Source of the DNA: Neckera pumila
Lineage: Eukaryota > Streptophyta > Bryopsida > Hypnales > Neckeraceae
Direction: 5' to 3'
Assembly (NCBI GenBank): GCA_963969595.1
Contig: OZ018408.1
Span: 13,947,823-14,011,822 of the forward strand
DNA length: 64,000 bases
In this document: positions 25,111 to 37,301 of the stretch, piece after piece
Layout: the number at the start of each line of letters is the position of its first letter
Numbering within the stretch: position 1 is the stretch's first letter
Notes under the pieces: model-generated
What the model was told of the DNA's origin: nothing
What the model saw: the letters and a program-made list of their open reading frames with translations, nothing else
Databases searched by the model: none
Position numbers and translations under genes: made by a program

Positions 25111-26139
25111 TGTCGGAAGGGCCTCAACAAGGAGGGGTGCATAGGCTTTGTTTCATACGGTGTGAAAGTTATTGAATTTCAAAGTTCTTAAAAAGTTAGA
25201 AAATTATTTTTATAGCACAACACAAGGCACACTAATATTCTATAGTGTCACAAGGAGCCCCCCCATATTGCTAAAAATATTCATCACAAGTAAAAACCTT
25301 GAAATCAACTAGTGTACTTACAATACACCTAATTCAATTTCAACACTTGCGTGTCCAAAAGGTTTGATTTTCGAATTCAAACTGGACGAAATGTCATTTT
25401 TACTTTTCAGATTATTGAGAAAATTGCTGTAACTCTAAACTTCAGACTTCAGACTTCAGACTTCACAAAGAACTATAAAAAATTTAAAACAATTGTCTTT
25501 GTAATTCCGAAATCCCAGTTGGGAGTTGGGCCCCCAGCCATTCTGGTAAGAGTACAGTACTACAGTCCAATCATACTACTAAAATCACAACGACCTCTGT
25601 AATATCACAATTCAATTTTGAATAATATTATAGAAATTCAATTGCTTTTGTAATAGCCATAGGATACTTTCTATTATATATTATGTATTCTTTTGTGTGA
25701 AATATTTGAAAATCAAATGGATACTTCTAAAAAAATTTCAAAGAAACTTTTCAGACAACAAAATTATAGATAAATTCCATGTCTTTTTAAAATGTGATAT
25801 TAAAAGAATAAGAAAGCACCAACCGCTAGCGTTGCTATACATATTCAAGTGTGAAGATTCTACTTACATTGTTCACTTGATTAATTTATTCTTATTGCAA
25901 TCTTTTCATCTTTGCAAAGGTTATTTTGTAAAAATTATGATATAAAGATTTTCTTTAATTATTTTTTATTGTACTATACAAATTTTTTCAAAGAATGTTG
26001 TATGAGGATGTCAATATATTTTCATTTAAAAATTATACATACTTTGTTTATCTACATTCTATGACATGAAAAATTGATGAAATTAATATATTTACTGCGT
26101 AGCAAAGCAAGCACCAATTGCTAGTGTGACCTAAATACG
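25111..26139. other. AT-rich stretch with a short microsatellite
   Basis: CTTCAGA repeated about three and a half times at 25,438-25,464. No gene supported. Confidence 0.5.
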
Positions 26140-28379
26140 GTACAGTTGACCCTGACACGACGGACTCGGATGAGTCGGATCCTCTCTTCTCCGTCGCTAC
26201 AGTCCCCAACCGCAGCCGGGATTCGCGACGGAAGGCCCCTGCACGCAGTCCACTGCCGTTGCGCCGCATGCCCATGCCCTCGTGCACACCATCGCCACAA
26301 CAATCTCTTCTCGCACCCAAAATTTCGCAACCCTAATTTGTTTCCACCTTTTGGGGTGGCGAGAAGCTCCGCAATTCGTTAATAATAACTTAAGAAGAAC
26401 GGAACAGAGCTCCAGGTGCGCGCGCCTGCCTGCCTGCCTGCCCACCTGCGGAATTTGGTCTCCCACATCGTTGGAGCGGATCGTCGCTCGCCCCACGTTC
26501 GGAACTGCACGGCTGAATGGCTGGGGCCTGCCTGGGGGTTGCCCAACGGGAAGCGCCCTGATGGCTTCCTGCGCGGCCTTGCGGATACTGAGATCTTGTG
26601 CTCGGCCCCACGCGCATCTTCGAACCCCTGCTTTTGCCATTTCCGACGAGATTTCGCCGTTTAATAGGCGATCTTGCCATTTCCGAGGGGCCCCGGGCGC
26701 TTGTCGCATTGCTGTGGCTTTTGCTATTCTCGGGAGGGACGGGTTTTGTCGCATCCGGGTCCGTTTTGTCGCACCCGGGGTCTGGTTTTGTCGCTTGTTA
26801 CTTTTCGGGGCTTGGGGTTTTGGTTTTTCCGAATCGTATTTTATTGTTTTTTTGAAAAACAGACATAAATCGGATGTTTGTTTATTTGGAACACTCAAGA
26901 CTCTTCGAATCTGTTCGTTGATTCTTTTTTCGAGCCTCTGGTTTGGATATTTGTGTCGTATGAGTGGGGGGTCCGCCGTGGGATTGCAGCTCATGCTTGG
27001 GATGGGATGGGATGGGATGGGATGAGGAGGGGGGGCCTTATTAATTCTGGAGAGTTTCAGTTGTGCTGGTGGAACTTATCAGTCGAAGGAGAGAAGTGGA
27101 GGAAGCTAGGAAGTAGAGTCGGAATTCACCGCCGTGGGAGGTGAGGGCGGTTGGCGTGAAATCTTTCGGGGGCTGCAGATTGGAGGAGATTGGCACTTTG
27201 GGCTCTTTTTTCTCCGTTTTCTTTGGGTGCTTATCGAGTTTGTGTGGTAGTCAGCCAGGGGGGATGTGATGGAGCTGTAGTTGCCGAATTTGAGAGATAA
27301 ATGGCGAGTAAAACGCTCCATGCAGCGGGATTGCGGGTAGAAGCTAGCTCACGGGCAGAGAATTTAGGTTTATTGGGGACCGTTCTGTTGTAGACGAGTC
27401 GGCGGGAGTTGTAGGAAGTCACTTTGTGCGGATGCAAGTCCGAGAGCTTTGATGAACTGGGAGGGAGCTACATTGGTTTGGAATTTGCTGTGGTGGAGTA
27501 TGTCCTGAACGAGCTAGGCATGCTTAACGAGGTGAAGGTCGACGCTTTGAATATTGAACGCCCTCTAGTCCTCTGCAGGCATCGGAAATGATGAGGAGTG
27601 TAAATGTGAGTGCGTGTTTTGGAGTCCCTTTCATTGCTGCACACAATGTAGAAAAGTTTGCTTGGAGTTTTGCTTGTTCTGTGGCGGATCGCATCAGCGT
27701 TTAGTCAAAAATCAAGTACAACTTTCCAATATCGTAATTCTTCAGACGGGTATGGGAGTGATCATGTTTAGAGTGCGCGATTTGGCATGAAATGATTCGA
27801 TGGGGCGCTTGTGGAGATATTGGTTTCGGTCAGTTAATTAGTGCACGCTAGTCTGTCTTGATCGGCATTTGCTGTGAATCTTTCAGCTTTCAACGACTAC
27901 ATGTGCATGCAGTTGGTACATGGGGACCCTTGATCTTCAGATAGGCTTGCTCAAAGAAGTAATGCATTTGTCGACTCATTCCGGAACCACGTCTTGAAAT
28001 TGTTATTGCAGCGCTTGGACTTTGATGCAGAGATCATGGTCTCTTCAAACGGTGGGCTCTTGTTGTTTCGTTGTCCTGTACAGTTTGTAACGTGATTTGT
28101 TTTTCTTTGTGTGTGCAGTTTTCCGGAGACAAGTCCATCTGAGATGGTTCCAACCGCCAAAACCTGAGGGGGAACTGTGTCATGAATGTCTGCATTTGTT
28201 CTCATATTAGTAGAAAACAAAGAGTTTCTGAAACTCTTTGGGGTAACAGTAGAACTTAGTATACGGTTTCATACTTTTGAAACATGAACGGAGTTGGGAA
28301 TTGTCGTAAACCTTAAGCAGGAGAAGAACAGAGGACTTGAGATCCATCTGTGAGGGCACATCCCGGTGCTCTGGAGGCA
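26140..28379 (+). promoter_or_regulatory. GC-rich upstream region and probable 5' leader of the response regulator
   Basis: Composition jumps from AT-rich to clearly GC-rich and CpG-rich at about 26,140 and fades after about 27,600, just before the response-regulator gene. Open frames of up to 247 codons occur on both strands here, but none starts with a convincing ATG, shows a domain or links to the next exon; they reflect GC content. GGGAT repeats lie at 26,998-27,024. A candidate leader intron runs from a GTGAGT donor at about 27,607 to a GTGTGCAG acceptor at about 28,119. The start of transcription cannot be fixed. Confidence 0.5.
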
Positions 28380-30196
28380 ATGTTGCAGAAATCTCTTCAA
28401 GAAGAGGTTCCTGATAATTTGCTCTCTCTCCAAGATTCAAAGCCTCTGGTTATCTCGGAGCCCATGTTGCAGGACATGGGTCGAGATACATCGAAGAAGG
28501 CTGGGCAGAGTAATGCTGAGACATTGATCGCTTCATCATCACCACTACCTCATTCATTTGAAGACGCAGGCCATCGAAAAGTGGTCGGGGAAACAATAGC
28601 TGAGACAATGAGCCTCCTTTCTGCTAGCGTAGAAAACTATAGTCCCGATTTAGCCCAGATCGACCTTCTTCGATCTGAGCTGGTTGGAATAAAACCGATG
28701 CCGGCTGCCAGCACCTTCCAGTATCACGTTCTTGCGGTGGATGACAGCCGCACTGACCAAAGAGTTATCGAAAAGCTCCTCAAGACATCGTCATATAAAG
28801 GTCAGCTGAAGAGCCCAAATTAGTTATCAAGAAATTTTGGGGAGGCATGCAGGGAGTTCTCTTCGTTTAGTTTTTTTTGTTATTTGACCAACACGTACTA
28901 CTTGCTTCACTGATTACAGTGATCTATAATTGGGAAATTCAGAATTATATTTTGCACAGTATGATCAATCGAATCGGTCATTTTGAAACGTTGAATCCTT
29001 GGTTCTTTAGGGGTTGAAGATATGATCTGGAATATACTAGAATTTGTGTGACTTTCATGGCACATGAATGTTACTTTGGTGGATAATTTCTCCTGACCTA
29101 AAATACTTGCATTTTGTAAAATTTATGCAGTCACAACTGTCAGCAGTGCTTTGAAGGCCTTAGAGCTCCTAGGTCTTTCAGATAATCGCCCCAGCTCTAT
29201 CAAGGTATCTATTCACATCTCCAGCGTTCTTTATTACCAAATATCCGTTGATACATAACAATGTTGTATGTTCAATATGTTAAGATATAAAGGGTTTATT
29301 TTAAATTTTCAATCTAATGAATTTGAGCTTGGTGTGATTCTGCAGAAGCTCGATATCAGCCTAATTATGACAGATTATTGCATGCCAGAGATGACTGGTT
29401 ATGACCTACTCAAACGCGTGAAGGTATACTTTCTTTCTTCCTGTTTTATGAGGTCGCACCTGTATTCTTGAGCAGGATCTTGAGATGCATGTGATCAGAT
29501 TTTCTTAAATGCCTTTGGTTTACAGTTTCGTGCAATAGGGCCTTTACGTATGATTTTTGGCATGTTATAAGCACACAAACTCTAGTCCAGCTCTACTTAG
29601 ACCTCCATTTTGGCTCCAAACATATGCAATGAAGCTTTTAATATGAGGCATGCTTTAAATTTAAGCTCGCCTTTATTGTGGTCTGCATGGAAACTAAGTT
29701 CCATAAATATCGTTATACTTTTTCAGGCCGAGACATCAGCATTGAAGGATATTCCTGTGGTTGTCATGTCATCAGAGAATGACAGTGCTCGCATTAAAAG
29801 GTAAAGATGCTCTAACCTCTTGATTACGTCCTGGATATATCTTTTGGGCGATCTCTTCTTCGTGCTCAATCCTCAATACTCGTAGACTTGTATTGCAAGC
29901 TAGTCCTTTATTCCTTGCAGATATTGAAATTCTAGGACTGCCTTGGCACTAAAACATACACATCGTCTTACAGATGTCTAGCGGAAGGTGCCGAGGAATT
30001 TATCATCAAGCCAGTTCAAATGGCTGATGTGAAGCGTCTGCGAGATCATATTAGGCCTCCGAGCACAACTTCGTCTTCAGGAACTAGTGACAGCTCTGGC
30101 TCCACTTCTGGGAAAAGGAAAGCAGAGCCTCGTGAGGCCCTTGAAGTTACAAGCTCTGAGAGACGGCCCCGGTTGGGCGAAGAATTTGTTTCGTAA
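28380..30196 (+). CDS. type-A two-component response regulator (5 exons, 289 aa)
   Basis: Exons 28,380-28,800, 29,131-29,204, 29,346-29,423, 29,727-29,800 and 29,974-30,196 join in frame with GT..AG borders. The receiver domain starts near residue 114 with HVLAVDDS (acidic pair D121-D122). It continues with [15 protein letters not shown] (phospho-acceptor D175), VVVMSSEN (S206/S207) and EEFIIKPV (K228). A short Ser-rich tail, ending [18 protein letters not shown], follows, with no Myb-like GARP DNA-binding domain. That makes it type A: a cytokinin-induced receiver that takes phosphate from His-phosphotransfer proteins and damps cytokinin signalling. The ATG at 28,380 is the first in frame after a stop at 28,338. 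The roughly 113-residue Ser/Glu-rich N-terminal extension is long for type A. It converges with TIM8. Type-A class is well supported; exact orthology is not. Confidence 0.9.
29001..29018 (+). mobile_element. TTAA-element end-like word in intron 1 of the response regulator
   Basis: GGTTCTTTAGGGGTTGA nearly equals the family's right terminus (GGTCCTTTAGGGGTTAA). No other part of the element is visible in the 330-bp intron, so this may be a remnant or chance. Confidence 0.25.
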
Positions 30197-32175
30197 CTGC
30201 AGAATGGCAATTAATCTTCAAGGATGCTTGCTAGCTTTTCCTTTTGAATAGTCAGGTGAAGTGTATATTTTTCCCACATCTCATGTACGTAGGTTACTGC
30301 TTGCCAGCTTGATCGATTTGCCGACACATTATCATAGGAAAACTGTAGAGGGGGAGCTACAAAATGGAAGGTTGAGAGGTGTGCAATTCGTGATGCAAAC
30401 TTTATAGTGGGACAAGAGATAGCGCAACAGCAAGAACAGATACTAGGGAGATGAAGCTTAGAATTTTCTGTTCAGTTGTGTATGTACAGTAGGAAGACCT
30501 GCTTCATTTTTTCAACTGATATTGCCAAATTCTCTGGCATTGGACTTTCTTGCTATTGAACAACACAAATATGAAATTATATCCGAATGCCATCATTTTT
30601 GTGGTTTATCACTTTTATTTGGGGCGGCTAAGATGCGACATTGAGGAGGGTGTGGGTGTATGTCCCTTTCAAGAGTTGACTCGGCCATAATTCAGGAAAT
30701 TCAAGAAAAATCTTAGCTTGTCTTTTTACTCAAAGACGATTTGTCATAGAATAAAGACAGATTTGCACTCCAGACAGATTTGCACTCAAGCGGTGCAAAA
30801 ACACTTTAGATGCCCTCTTTTTGCTAGGATGGGACCAATGCCTTGATTTTAGGAAGAAGACAACACAATGTGATTCGACACAGTTTGCACCAAATCCAAA
30901 GAAGGCAGGGGTCTCCAATGATCTTGAGTGTATTTCCTATGTGACATTGAAGTTCTCAAATTTTGAGCCTTGGAATTATCGCTAGATTAAAAATTTAAAA
31001 AATTTAAAATTCCTGGGGTCATCATTGAAAATTGCTAATTCGAAATATTTTAACTTTATTTTTAATACTTTGGACCATTGCATGCCCTTTTGGCAATTTA
31101 CACAAATCCAAAGGTGAACTTCTCAATGCCAAGTGAGGGGGGTTGGAGAAGGAGGCTTCTCAAATTTTTGGCCCCTCCTTTTTGCTATTAACCAAGGCTT
31201 CTGTTGCACATAACCTTGCCTTGTGTCATTCCAAAAAAAAGAAAACTTCAATAAGAATTCAAGTTGAATCTAGAATATGAAACAAATGGGACCAAATGGA
31301 AGGTAACATTTCATGGCTTTTAGGATGACACTTGCAGGAATCATGTAAAGTTAAATGGATGAAGTATCTAACATACCTAAATTCAAATGAACAATAATTG
31401 TTTGACCATTCATCATCTACTTTTTGGCTCCGGAGTTTAAAATTTAACCCCACAACATCACTGTGACATCTTTGTAACATCATTGTGGACTCCTAGAGAT
31501 GAGAGAGAATCCTTTTATGTAGTGCAAGACAAAAATGCAAATATTCATCCTCAAAATTTTGTGTGAAAAGGGGAGGTCTTGCACAATAGTTTGACCTCCA
31601 ATGAGTGCTCTACTCTAGGGTTTTTTAAACAAATGATTCACACGGTCCCAAGAAGGATGATTTCTTCGGTGACCAGCCCGGCGTTCCAGGGTTAACATGC
31701 GTGAAAGACTGATCATGAAGGAAACAAAATGGTTGGCCAAATTCAGAGCAAACCAGCTTGCCGGTAGCTGGTTTAAGCTCTTATCGGTCAAGCTCATCCA
31801 AGTACAATATCTTGAACTTCTTGATCATACACGACGAATTTTTTCAAAGTTCAAAGCAGATAGAGAACGATCAAAACTTGCTCAAAAATCCAGAGAATAT
31901 TATAAAAGCTTCAGCATAATTCTACGAAGGGGGATAAAAGGGAACAACTCTCGATCCACACTGGTTGTTCTTCTGGCTTCGACACTAATGAAGAAGCAAG
32001 AGAAGAGAGAGCCAGGCTCCACTTGAGAAAAAACAATGTGACATGAAGTACCTTAACGTCATGACTGTACCGTATTTGTCATGTGATCCATGAACTTCAA
32101 GTAAACACTATCCTTAGGATTCCAAATAACCTTTCTGGAAACCCAAATCCATCCTACCCCTGAGAACTAGCCCAA
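30197..32175. other. 3' regions of two convergent genes
   Basis: Holds the 3' untranslated part of the response regulator and of TIM8. An ATG-started + frame of 109 codons at 31,697-32,026 is rich in Lys and Arg, has no recognisable domain and lies antisense to the likely TIM8 3' end. It is unproven and not called as a gene. Confidence 0.5.
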
Positions 32176-32547
32176 TCATTGTTGCAAACTCTGAAATCGA
32201 CGAAGAATGAGGCTACTGGTCTCCAGGAATCGTTGTGCACAGTTGGTAAGACAAGACGACTCACTAGAACTGAATTTGCTTCCTGGGGTGGATGTTATGC
32301 ATTTGTCCCAGCAGACATCCGTCAACTTGCCTACGAGCTCATTGAGCACAGCTTTTTGTTTCTCTTGCTGCCAAAAAAAAGGTGGGTCTAATCAGGAGAT
32401 TGAGCCACTCAAAAAAAGATGCAACTCCGACAATCCATAGCATAAACATCGTCGACAATTCATCAGAGTACTGCATATAAGAACTAGAAAAGCAGCGTAG
32501 CATACCTCAAGAAATTGCTGCAGCTCGGCAGAGTTAGCGGCCTCCAT
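32176..32547 (-). CDS. TIM8: TIM8-type small Tim chaperone (2 coding exons, 77 aa)
   Basis: Coding exon 1 is 32,547-32,506 (MEAANSAELQQFLE) and exon 2 is 32,367-32,176 (QEKQKAVLNELVGKL..). They join in phase 0 across a 138-bp intron with GTATGC donor and TTGGCAG acceptor. The protein has the twin CX3C motif of small Tim proteins, CWDKC (C33, C37) and CLTNC (C53, C57), 15 residues apart, and SKFSSSESS between them, as in plant TIM8. At 77 residues it has the usual plant TIM8 length. The family works as TIM8-TIM13 hexamers in the mitochondrial intermembrane space, escorting hydrophobic precursors to the TIM22 and sorting machineries. An acceptor just upstream of the ATG (TTCCAG at 32,561) shows that the leader is spliced. 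The gene converges with the response regulator. Confidence 0.93.
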
Positions 32548-32560
32548 AGCGGGTATTAAC

Positions 32561-33512
32561 CTGGAATAGATATATGCACGACATTTCAATTAAAACGTTC
32601 AAATAACCTCCAATGAACCTCCAATGAATTTCGATGTAAAGTAGCCTAAACGCCCGCCGAAGAGAATGTGCACAATCGTTATTCAAGGCTCGGAATTAAT
32701 GAAAACACTCAGAGAGACATTTTTTCATAATTAAAATAATAATGCCACTGGCCCGAAAACCATCGTGAATAAAGAGGCCATAAGGGATGAATAAAGAGTA
32801 CGTAGACACATTTCAATCTAAAGCTGTCTTTAAAAGTAACAGTGAACGACATAGCATCCTGGCTTTCAAGAATTTCTATACAATCCTGAAAAACAATGAA
32901 TTACTTTCAAAGGTGACTGCCCAACGTGGAGGTTGAACTTGGACAACTCAAACTAGGGCAAGCAGCAAGACTTTCTATGTCATCCACAACACTACCATCC
33001 TGCAACGCGCTCTAGAAGGACCGTGCTCTTCATAGCACCTCAACAACAAACTACAACTAGCAAGAACACAATGTCTTCCCACCTCATTTCTCAGCAGTGA
33101 ATCCAGATGATCCCACAGAGTAAAAACAATATTTAAACAAAAGTAATATTCCCTGGTAATTCAAGGAGCTACAGCATCTACTTTACCGAAACGGAGAAAC
33201 AGGAACTCGACACCTCGAACACTATACATCGACACAAACAAAATTCAAAACTAAGCTCTCAAGACCTCGATATTTGGTACAAACAAGATCACATTAAATC
33301 AACTTCGTACAGCAAAGGTAGACATGATATCTGCGCCTAGCCAACCACAGTTTCCGTTCAAGCAGATTTACCCTTTGAGATCCGTAACCGATGATTCTAA
33401 GAAAAAATTAGGGCTCCACATTACATTACAGCTCCGGAGAGCCCTAAAAAAACTCCAAAATACTTCAAAAAAAATCACCTGGCTTAATCGCAAATCGAAG
33501 AAAAGAACTTAC
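32561..33512 (-). other. probable leader intron of TIM8
   Basis: On the - strand a strong donor, GTAAGT, lies at 33,512-33,507 and an acceptor, TTCCAG, at 32,561. The exon between the acceptor and the ATG is only 13 bases long. An intron in the 5' leader is common in plant housekeeping genes and can raise expression; that role is inference. Confidence 0.55.
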
Positions 33513-33655
33513 GGCGGTGCAACCCAAAGGAAGCAACGGCGCGAAAGAACCTCCTCCCGTGAAGTTCCGCAGTGGCGATGTGCAAGACGCCCGCCCTTCA
33601 CGACGCGCTTCCAGTGCCGTTCTGAATCGAAACGAAACCCTAAATCCTAGACCTT
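33513..33655 (-). promoter_or_regulatory. probable noncoding first exon and core promoter of TIM8
   Basis: GC-rich block on the - strand beginning CTAGGATTTAGGGTTTCG (a plant leader-like start) and ending at the GTAAGT donor at 33,512. It has no ATG that continues into the coding exon. The + strand frame of about 108 codons over it is antisense to this leader and has no domain. Confidence 0.45.
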
Positions 33656-33733
33656 GAGGTATTCAATCCTACTGTATGATGGAGCTCATAGTAATTTTAA
33701 CAATTTATTTTTTGATTAAAAAAATTTAAGGTG

Positions 33734-34292
33734 TAAGGTAGAGCCACCCATTCCCGACCAGTGACCCATTCCCGACCAGTGACCCATTCCCGACCAGTGA
33801 CCCATTCCCGACCAGTGACCCATTCCCGATCAGTGACCCATTCCCGACCAGTGACCCATTCCCGACCAGTGACCCATTCCCGACCAGTGACCTATCCCGA
33901 TCAGTGACCATTCCCGACCAGTGACTCATTCCCGACCTATAGATGCACGTATTTTTGACCAAGTTTAGAATGTTTCTTTTTTTTCCTTTTCAAGGTTGGA
34001 ACTAATAAATACATAATACATGTCCCAAGTTGTGAGAAAGAAAGTAGAAATAATGATTAGGAAAAAGGTTATTGAATGAACGAAATTGGAAGAGTCTAGA
34101 GGTTGGCCACGGGTCTAGAGTACTTTTTGCCTCCCAAAATTCATAGTAATTTCAATTCAAGCGAAATTACCAATTTTTTTGCAATCCTTGTCATTTCTAT
34201 CGATGTACCTCGGAAAAATATTTGTTTTGCCTTCACGACTCTAGATCATATTGAAATTTCTTATTTGATTGGTTATGGGTGGCTCTACCTTA
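33734..34292. mobile_element. 559-bp inverted-repeat element carrying a minisatellite
   Basis: A perfect 17-bp inverted repeat bounds it: TAAGGTAGAGCCACCCA at 33,734-33,750 and TGGGTGGCTCTACCTTA at 34,276-34,292. A TA duplication at each side is possible if the element proper starts AAGGTAGAG. An 18-bp tandem array starts directly inside the left terminus; the rest is AT-rich and noncoding. It lies about 80 bp from the TIM8 first exon. Confidence 0.7.
33749..33939. repeat. 18-bp minisatellite, about 11 units
   Basis: CATTCCCGACCAGTGACC is repeated about eleven times, mostly exact. Two units have GATCAG for GACCAG, and two units near the end are one base shorter. The open frame of repeating GNGSLV on the - strand is a by-product of the 18-bp period. 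Confidence 0.95.
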
Positions 34293-36027
34293 ATTCTTTT
34301 TATCTTCTTTGAAATTTTCTAAATGATTATTTGAATTCTTATTGTAAGCGTAGTTGAGTTTCAACACCTTGCTGCCGAAATAGTTTGCTTTTTGTAGTTT
34401 GGCAATTCGCAAATTGATCTAGATTTCTTGGCTTTCAACACTTTGTTTTTTCTAGTTTTTAGACACTCCTAGTTTTGAATTGATTTTTTCTATTGATGCA
34501 TAAATGTGTTCCTATTTCTCTCTCTATATATATTTGGGGGGGGCAAACTAGGCCAATAATTTTCCAATTTTTTTGGCATCCTTTTAATTATTCATTTTTT
34601 GACCAAGCTGCTAGGAAGCTACAATATTGTTAAGAGTAATCTCATTGGTTCACTGACTATATTTTGTATGTAACTACATGGGTGAAAAAAAGGATATTAT
34701 TTGTAAGTATAGTATCCATTGTATATACATAATGTGTGTGTGGGGGGGGGAGAGATGGAATTATTCATTTAAATTTTGAATGAATGTTTTTGATAAATAA
34801 TAATGTTTGTACTTTTCTTGTCAATAGAGTTGAAAAAATATTATACATAGGGAGTATATATTAATTGTATTGATGATAGTCATATATTTAATGTTGTAGG
34901 GAAAAACAAACAAAGTAAATTCAATATATAATATGATTGGACATCTCTATCTAGTTTATTCTTGGATTATTTAATAAATTAGAGATTGAAATTTGATTGT
35001 GTGTTATAATGTAAATTTTTTGTAGGCTCAAAACATTATATGACATATTTACAATGGATTGCAAAAAAATTCAACACTATATGCATTTCTTTATAAATAT
35101 GTAAAATTTATGACTATCAAAAATAATTTCTTTATAAATATACTCTTTAGGCATTCTAATTGTTTTTCTCATTAGCTTTTTATTTATTTATCATATGGAT
35201 ACATCATACAAATTTCAATTTTAATATCTACAATATAAATACATACTATGTAAACTCAAAACTGCATCATTTATGATTGTAAGTAATTTATATAAATTAC
35301 AAAATTAACAAAAAATGTTGCAAAAAGAGTAATGGCACCTAAAGCACTTGCTCAAATGCCTGATATAAGACTATAAATCATACTCCGTACAAGAGAGTTG
35401 AATTGCAAATGGATCCACTTAGAGTAATGATGCTATCTTATGTCTTAATTAGTACATAGACATATGGACCTTGAACCTAGTTGTAGGTATGTACCTACAA
35501 CCATTTGAAGGTGTTTATAACATATGTATCTATAACATAGGTATAACAAACTTGCCAATCATAGCACAGACAAAATTCAAATCCTTCTTCATATAAATAT
35601 AGAGACTTGAATGTTTTGAAATCTAGCATGATTATTAAATGTCATATTGAGATTCACCTTCAAAAAACAAAATGAAAAAATATTTTTTTCTACAAACTTT
35701 TTTGCAATTTAAAAGCGATGTAGTTGAAAACCACAATTGAGTTGGTAGTTGAATTGTGCAATTAATGTTTGGTAAGTGGAGGGATTGTTGTGCACTTTTT
35801 GATATGTGCGGTAAATGGCCAGTTTACTCTACACTATAGTATTGACACCTATAACAATGGAAGGTGTTTATAATATAGACTTTTAGGCTCATTGGCTCAT
35901 AGATTCTATATTCACATGCTAGCACTCTCCCACTTAGAATCACTTTTTATTTAACTTTATAATTGAGCACTACACAAACAATTGCATCGTAAATAGAACT
36001 CAACCAAAACATAATCTAAATGAATTG
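34293..36027. other. AT-rich gene-free stretch with a GCTAGCA-family end
   Basis: No gene supported. About 35,460-35,540 (GTTGTAGGTATGTACCTACA) and 35,850-35,924 (AGGTGTTTATAATATAGACT ... TTCACATGCTAGCA) match the GCTAGCA element family; the left boundary is unclear and two copies may be nested. Confidence 0.5.
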
Positions 36028-36903
36028 TTAACCCCTAAAGGACCATTGTTGGTTCAGCGGACATTTAGAATTTCGGGCAGGTACCTACAAACTGAATTTT
36101 TGTCTTGATTTTTTAAAACTTTTTGGAAGTTAGAAAAAATGATAAGCTTCATGGAAATATAGTCTTTTTTCAATTGGTGCCCGGGAACAAAAGTTATGCC
36201 CAAATAAGCTCAAAACAGGGGAGAGGGGGCAACAAAAATTTTTTTGCAAAAAAAAAAAATTAAAAAAAAATTGAATTTTTCTTAACATAGATTATATTTT
36301 TTCTAACTGGAAAGCTTTGATTCATTTCATTTGGATTTGTTATGAGAAAGTTATGGACAATCTAATTTTTCGGGCATTTAGAGCATCTTCCTGAAAAAAA
36401 TAACGTGTAGGATTCATTTCTGAATGCAACTTTTACAATTTAAAAAAAAAAAAAAGTTCACAAGGTTTAGTTTTTTGACTAGAACAATCTCACCATTGGA
36501 ATTAGTGCATTTTAATTCCATATAAATGATATTAATATTTTCGATTTTCCTTCTATCTTGTACCTACTTCTACTTAACATTTTTTTAATAATGAAAATCA
36601 AATTTTTTTAATTTTAATTTTTTGCTAGACTCTTAATTCAATTCTCCCCTATAAAGGTTTAAAGCTCAAAACTCTATAGTGCAAAAATTTAAAGTTAAAA
36701 ATGTTCAAAGTCAAAAAACCTAGTCCCACAATATACTGAAAAATTTGTTTTTTTAATTAAACCCAGATATCTTGCAATCTATGCGGTCAGAAATTCTGAA
36801 ATTTTTCCATACATTCTCATACTAGTTAGGTGTAAGACCCTCCGGTATAGAAATGGCAGTTTTGAGTGTTTTTTGGCAAAAAAATGGCCTTGATCCTACT
36901 TTA
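36028..36903 (+). mobile_element. piggyBac-like nonautonomous element, copy E (right end decayed)
   Basis: Left end TTAACCCCTAAAGGACC is intact. The interior follows the family (GGGCAGGTACCT, CAATTGGTGCCCGGGAACAA, GAGAAAGTTATGGACAATCT, AATGGCAGTTTTGAGTGTTT). The right end, GCCTTGATCCTACTTTATTA, is a decayed form of the expected terminus. The subterminal hairpin is lost (TTGGTTCAGCGGACA in place of the palindrome). Confidence 0.7.
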
Positions 36904-37301
36904 TTATAGTTCACCTTGCAATACAACAAGGTCAAATAATTGGGCAATACACTTGCCATTTTTTTTAATGATTATTGGTGCACCATGGAATTTATTTTTT
37001 GAAATCCAAATACTAAAAAATTCAAAATCTTTGACTCCACATATTGCAAGATTATAGCATTTGAAATTAGAAGAAAAGGATTTTTTAAGATTGCCCCAGA
37101 ATATTGTTAATATAATTTGACTCTTTTTGGAGTGTAAATGAGAACCAAAATAAAATAAATTCTAAGAACATTTCATGATGCATCGTATTAGTTACATCCA
37201 TTCCAAAATTCAAAAGTCAATGAGGGATTTAGCATAAGATGCCTAAAAGATGCTGAAATTGCCCTAACTACCTAATTCTGGGTCTCTAGATAAGTGTCTA
37301 A
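36904..37301. other. AT-rich spacer
   Basis: Nothing recognisable. Confidence 0.4.

Noticed and set aside
26282..27025. 247-codon + frame and a 265-codon - frame over the same DNA
   Set aside because: Neither starts at a convincing ATG with context, both overlap in a GC-rich block, the amino-acid make-up (Arg, Ala, Cys, Pro) follows GC content, and no domain or splice link is seen.
31697..32026. 109-codon + frame with a true ATG
   Set aside because: Basic, without domain, and antisense to the TIM8 3' end; could be chance. Needs transcript evidence before being called.
33324..33650. 108-codon + frame
   Set aside because: Antisense to the probable TIM8 first exon and leader intron; basic low-information composition.
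33726..33962. 78-codon - frame of repeating SLVGNG
   Set aside because: The 18-bp minisatellite read in frame.
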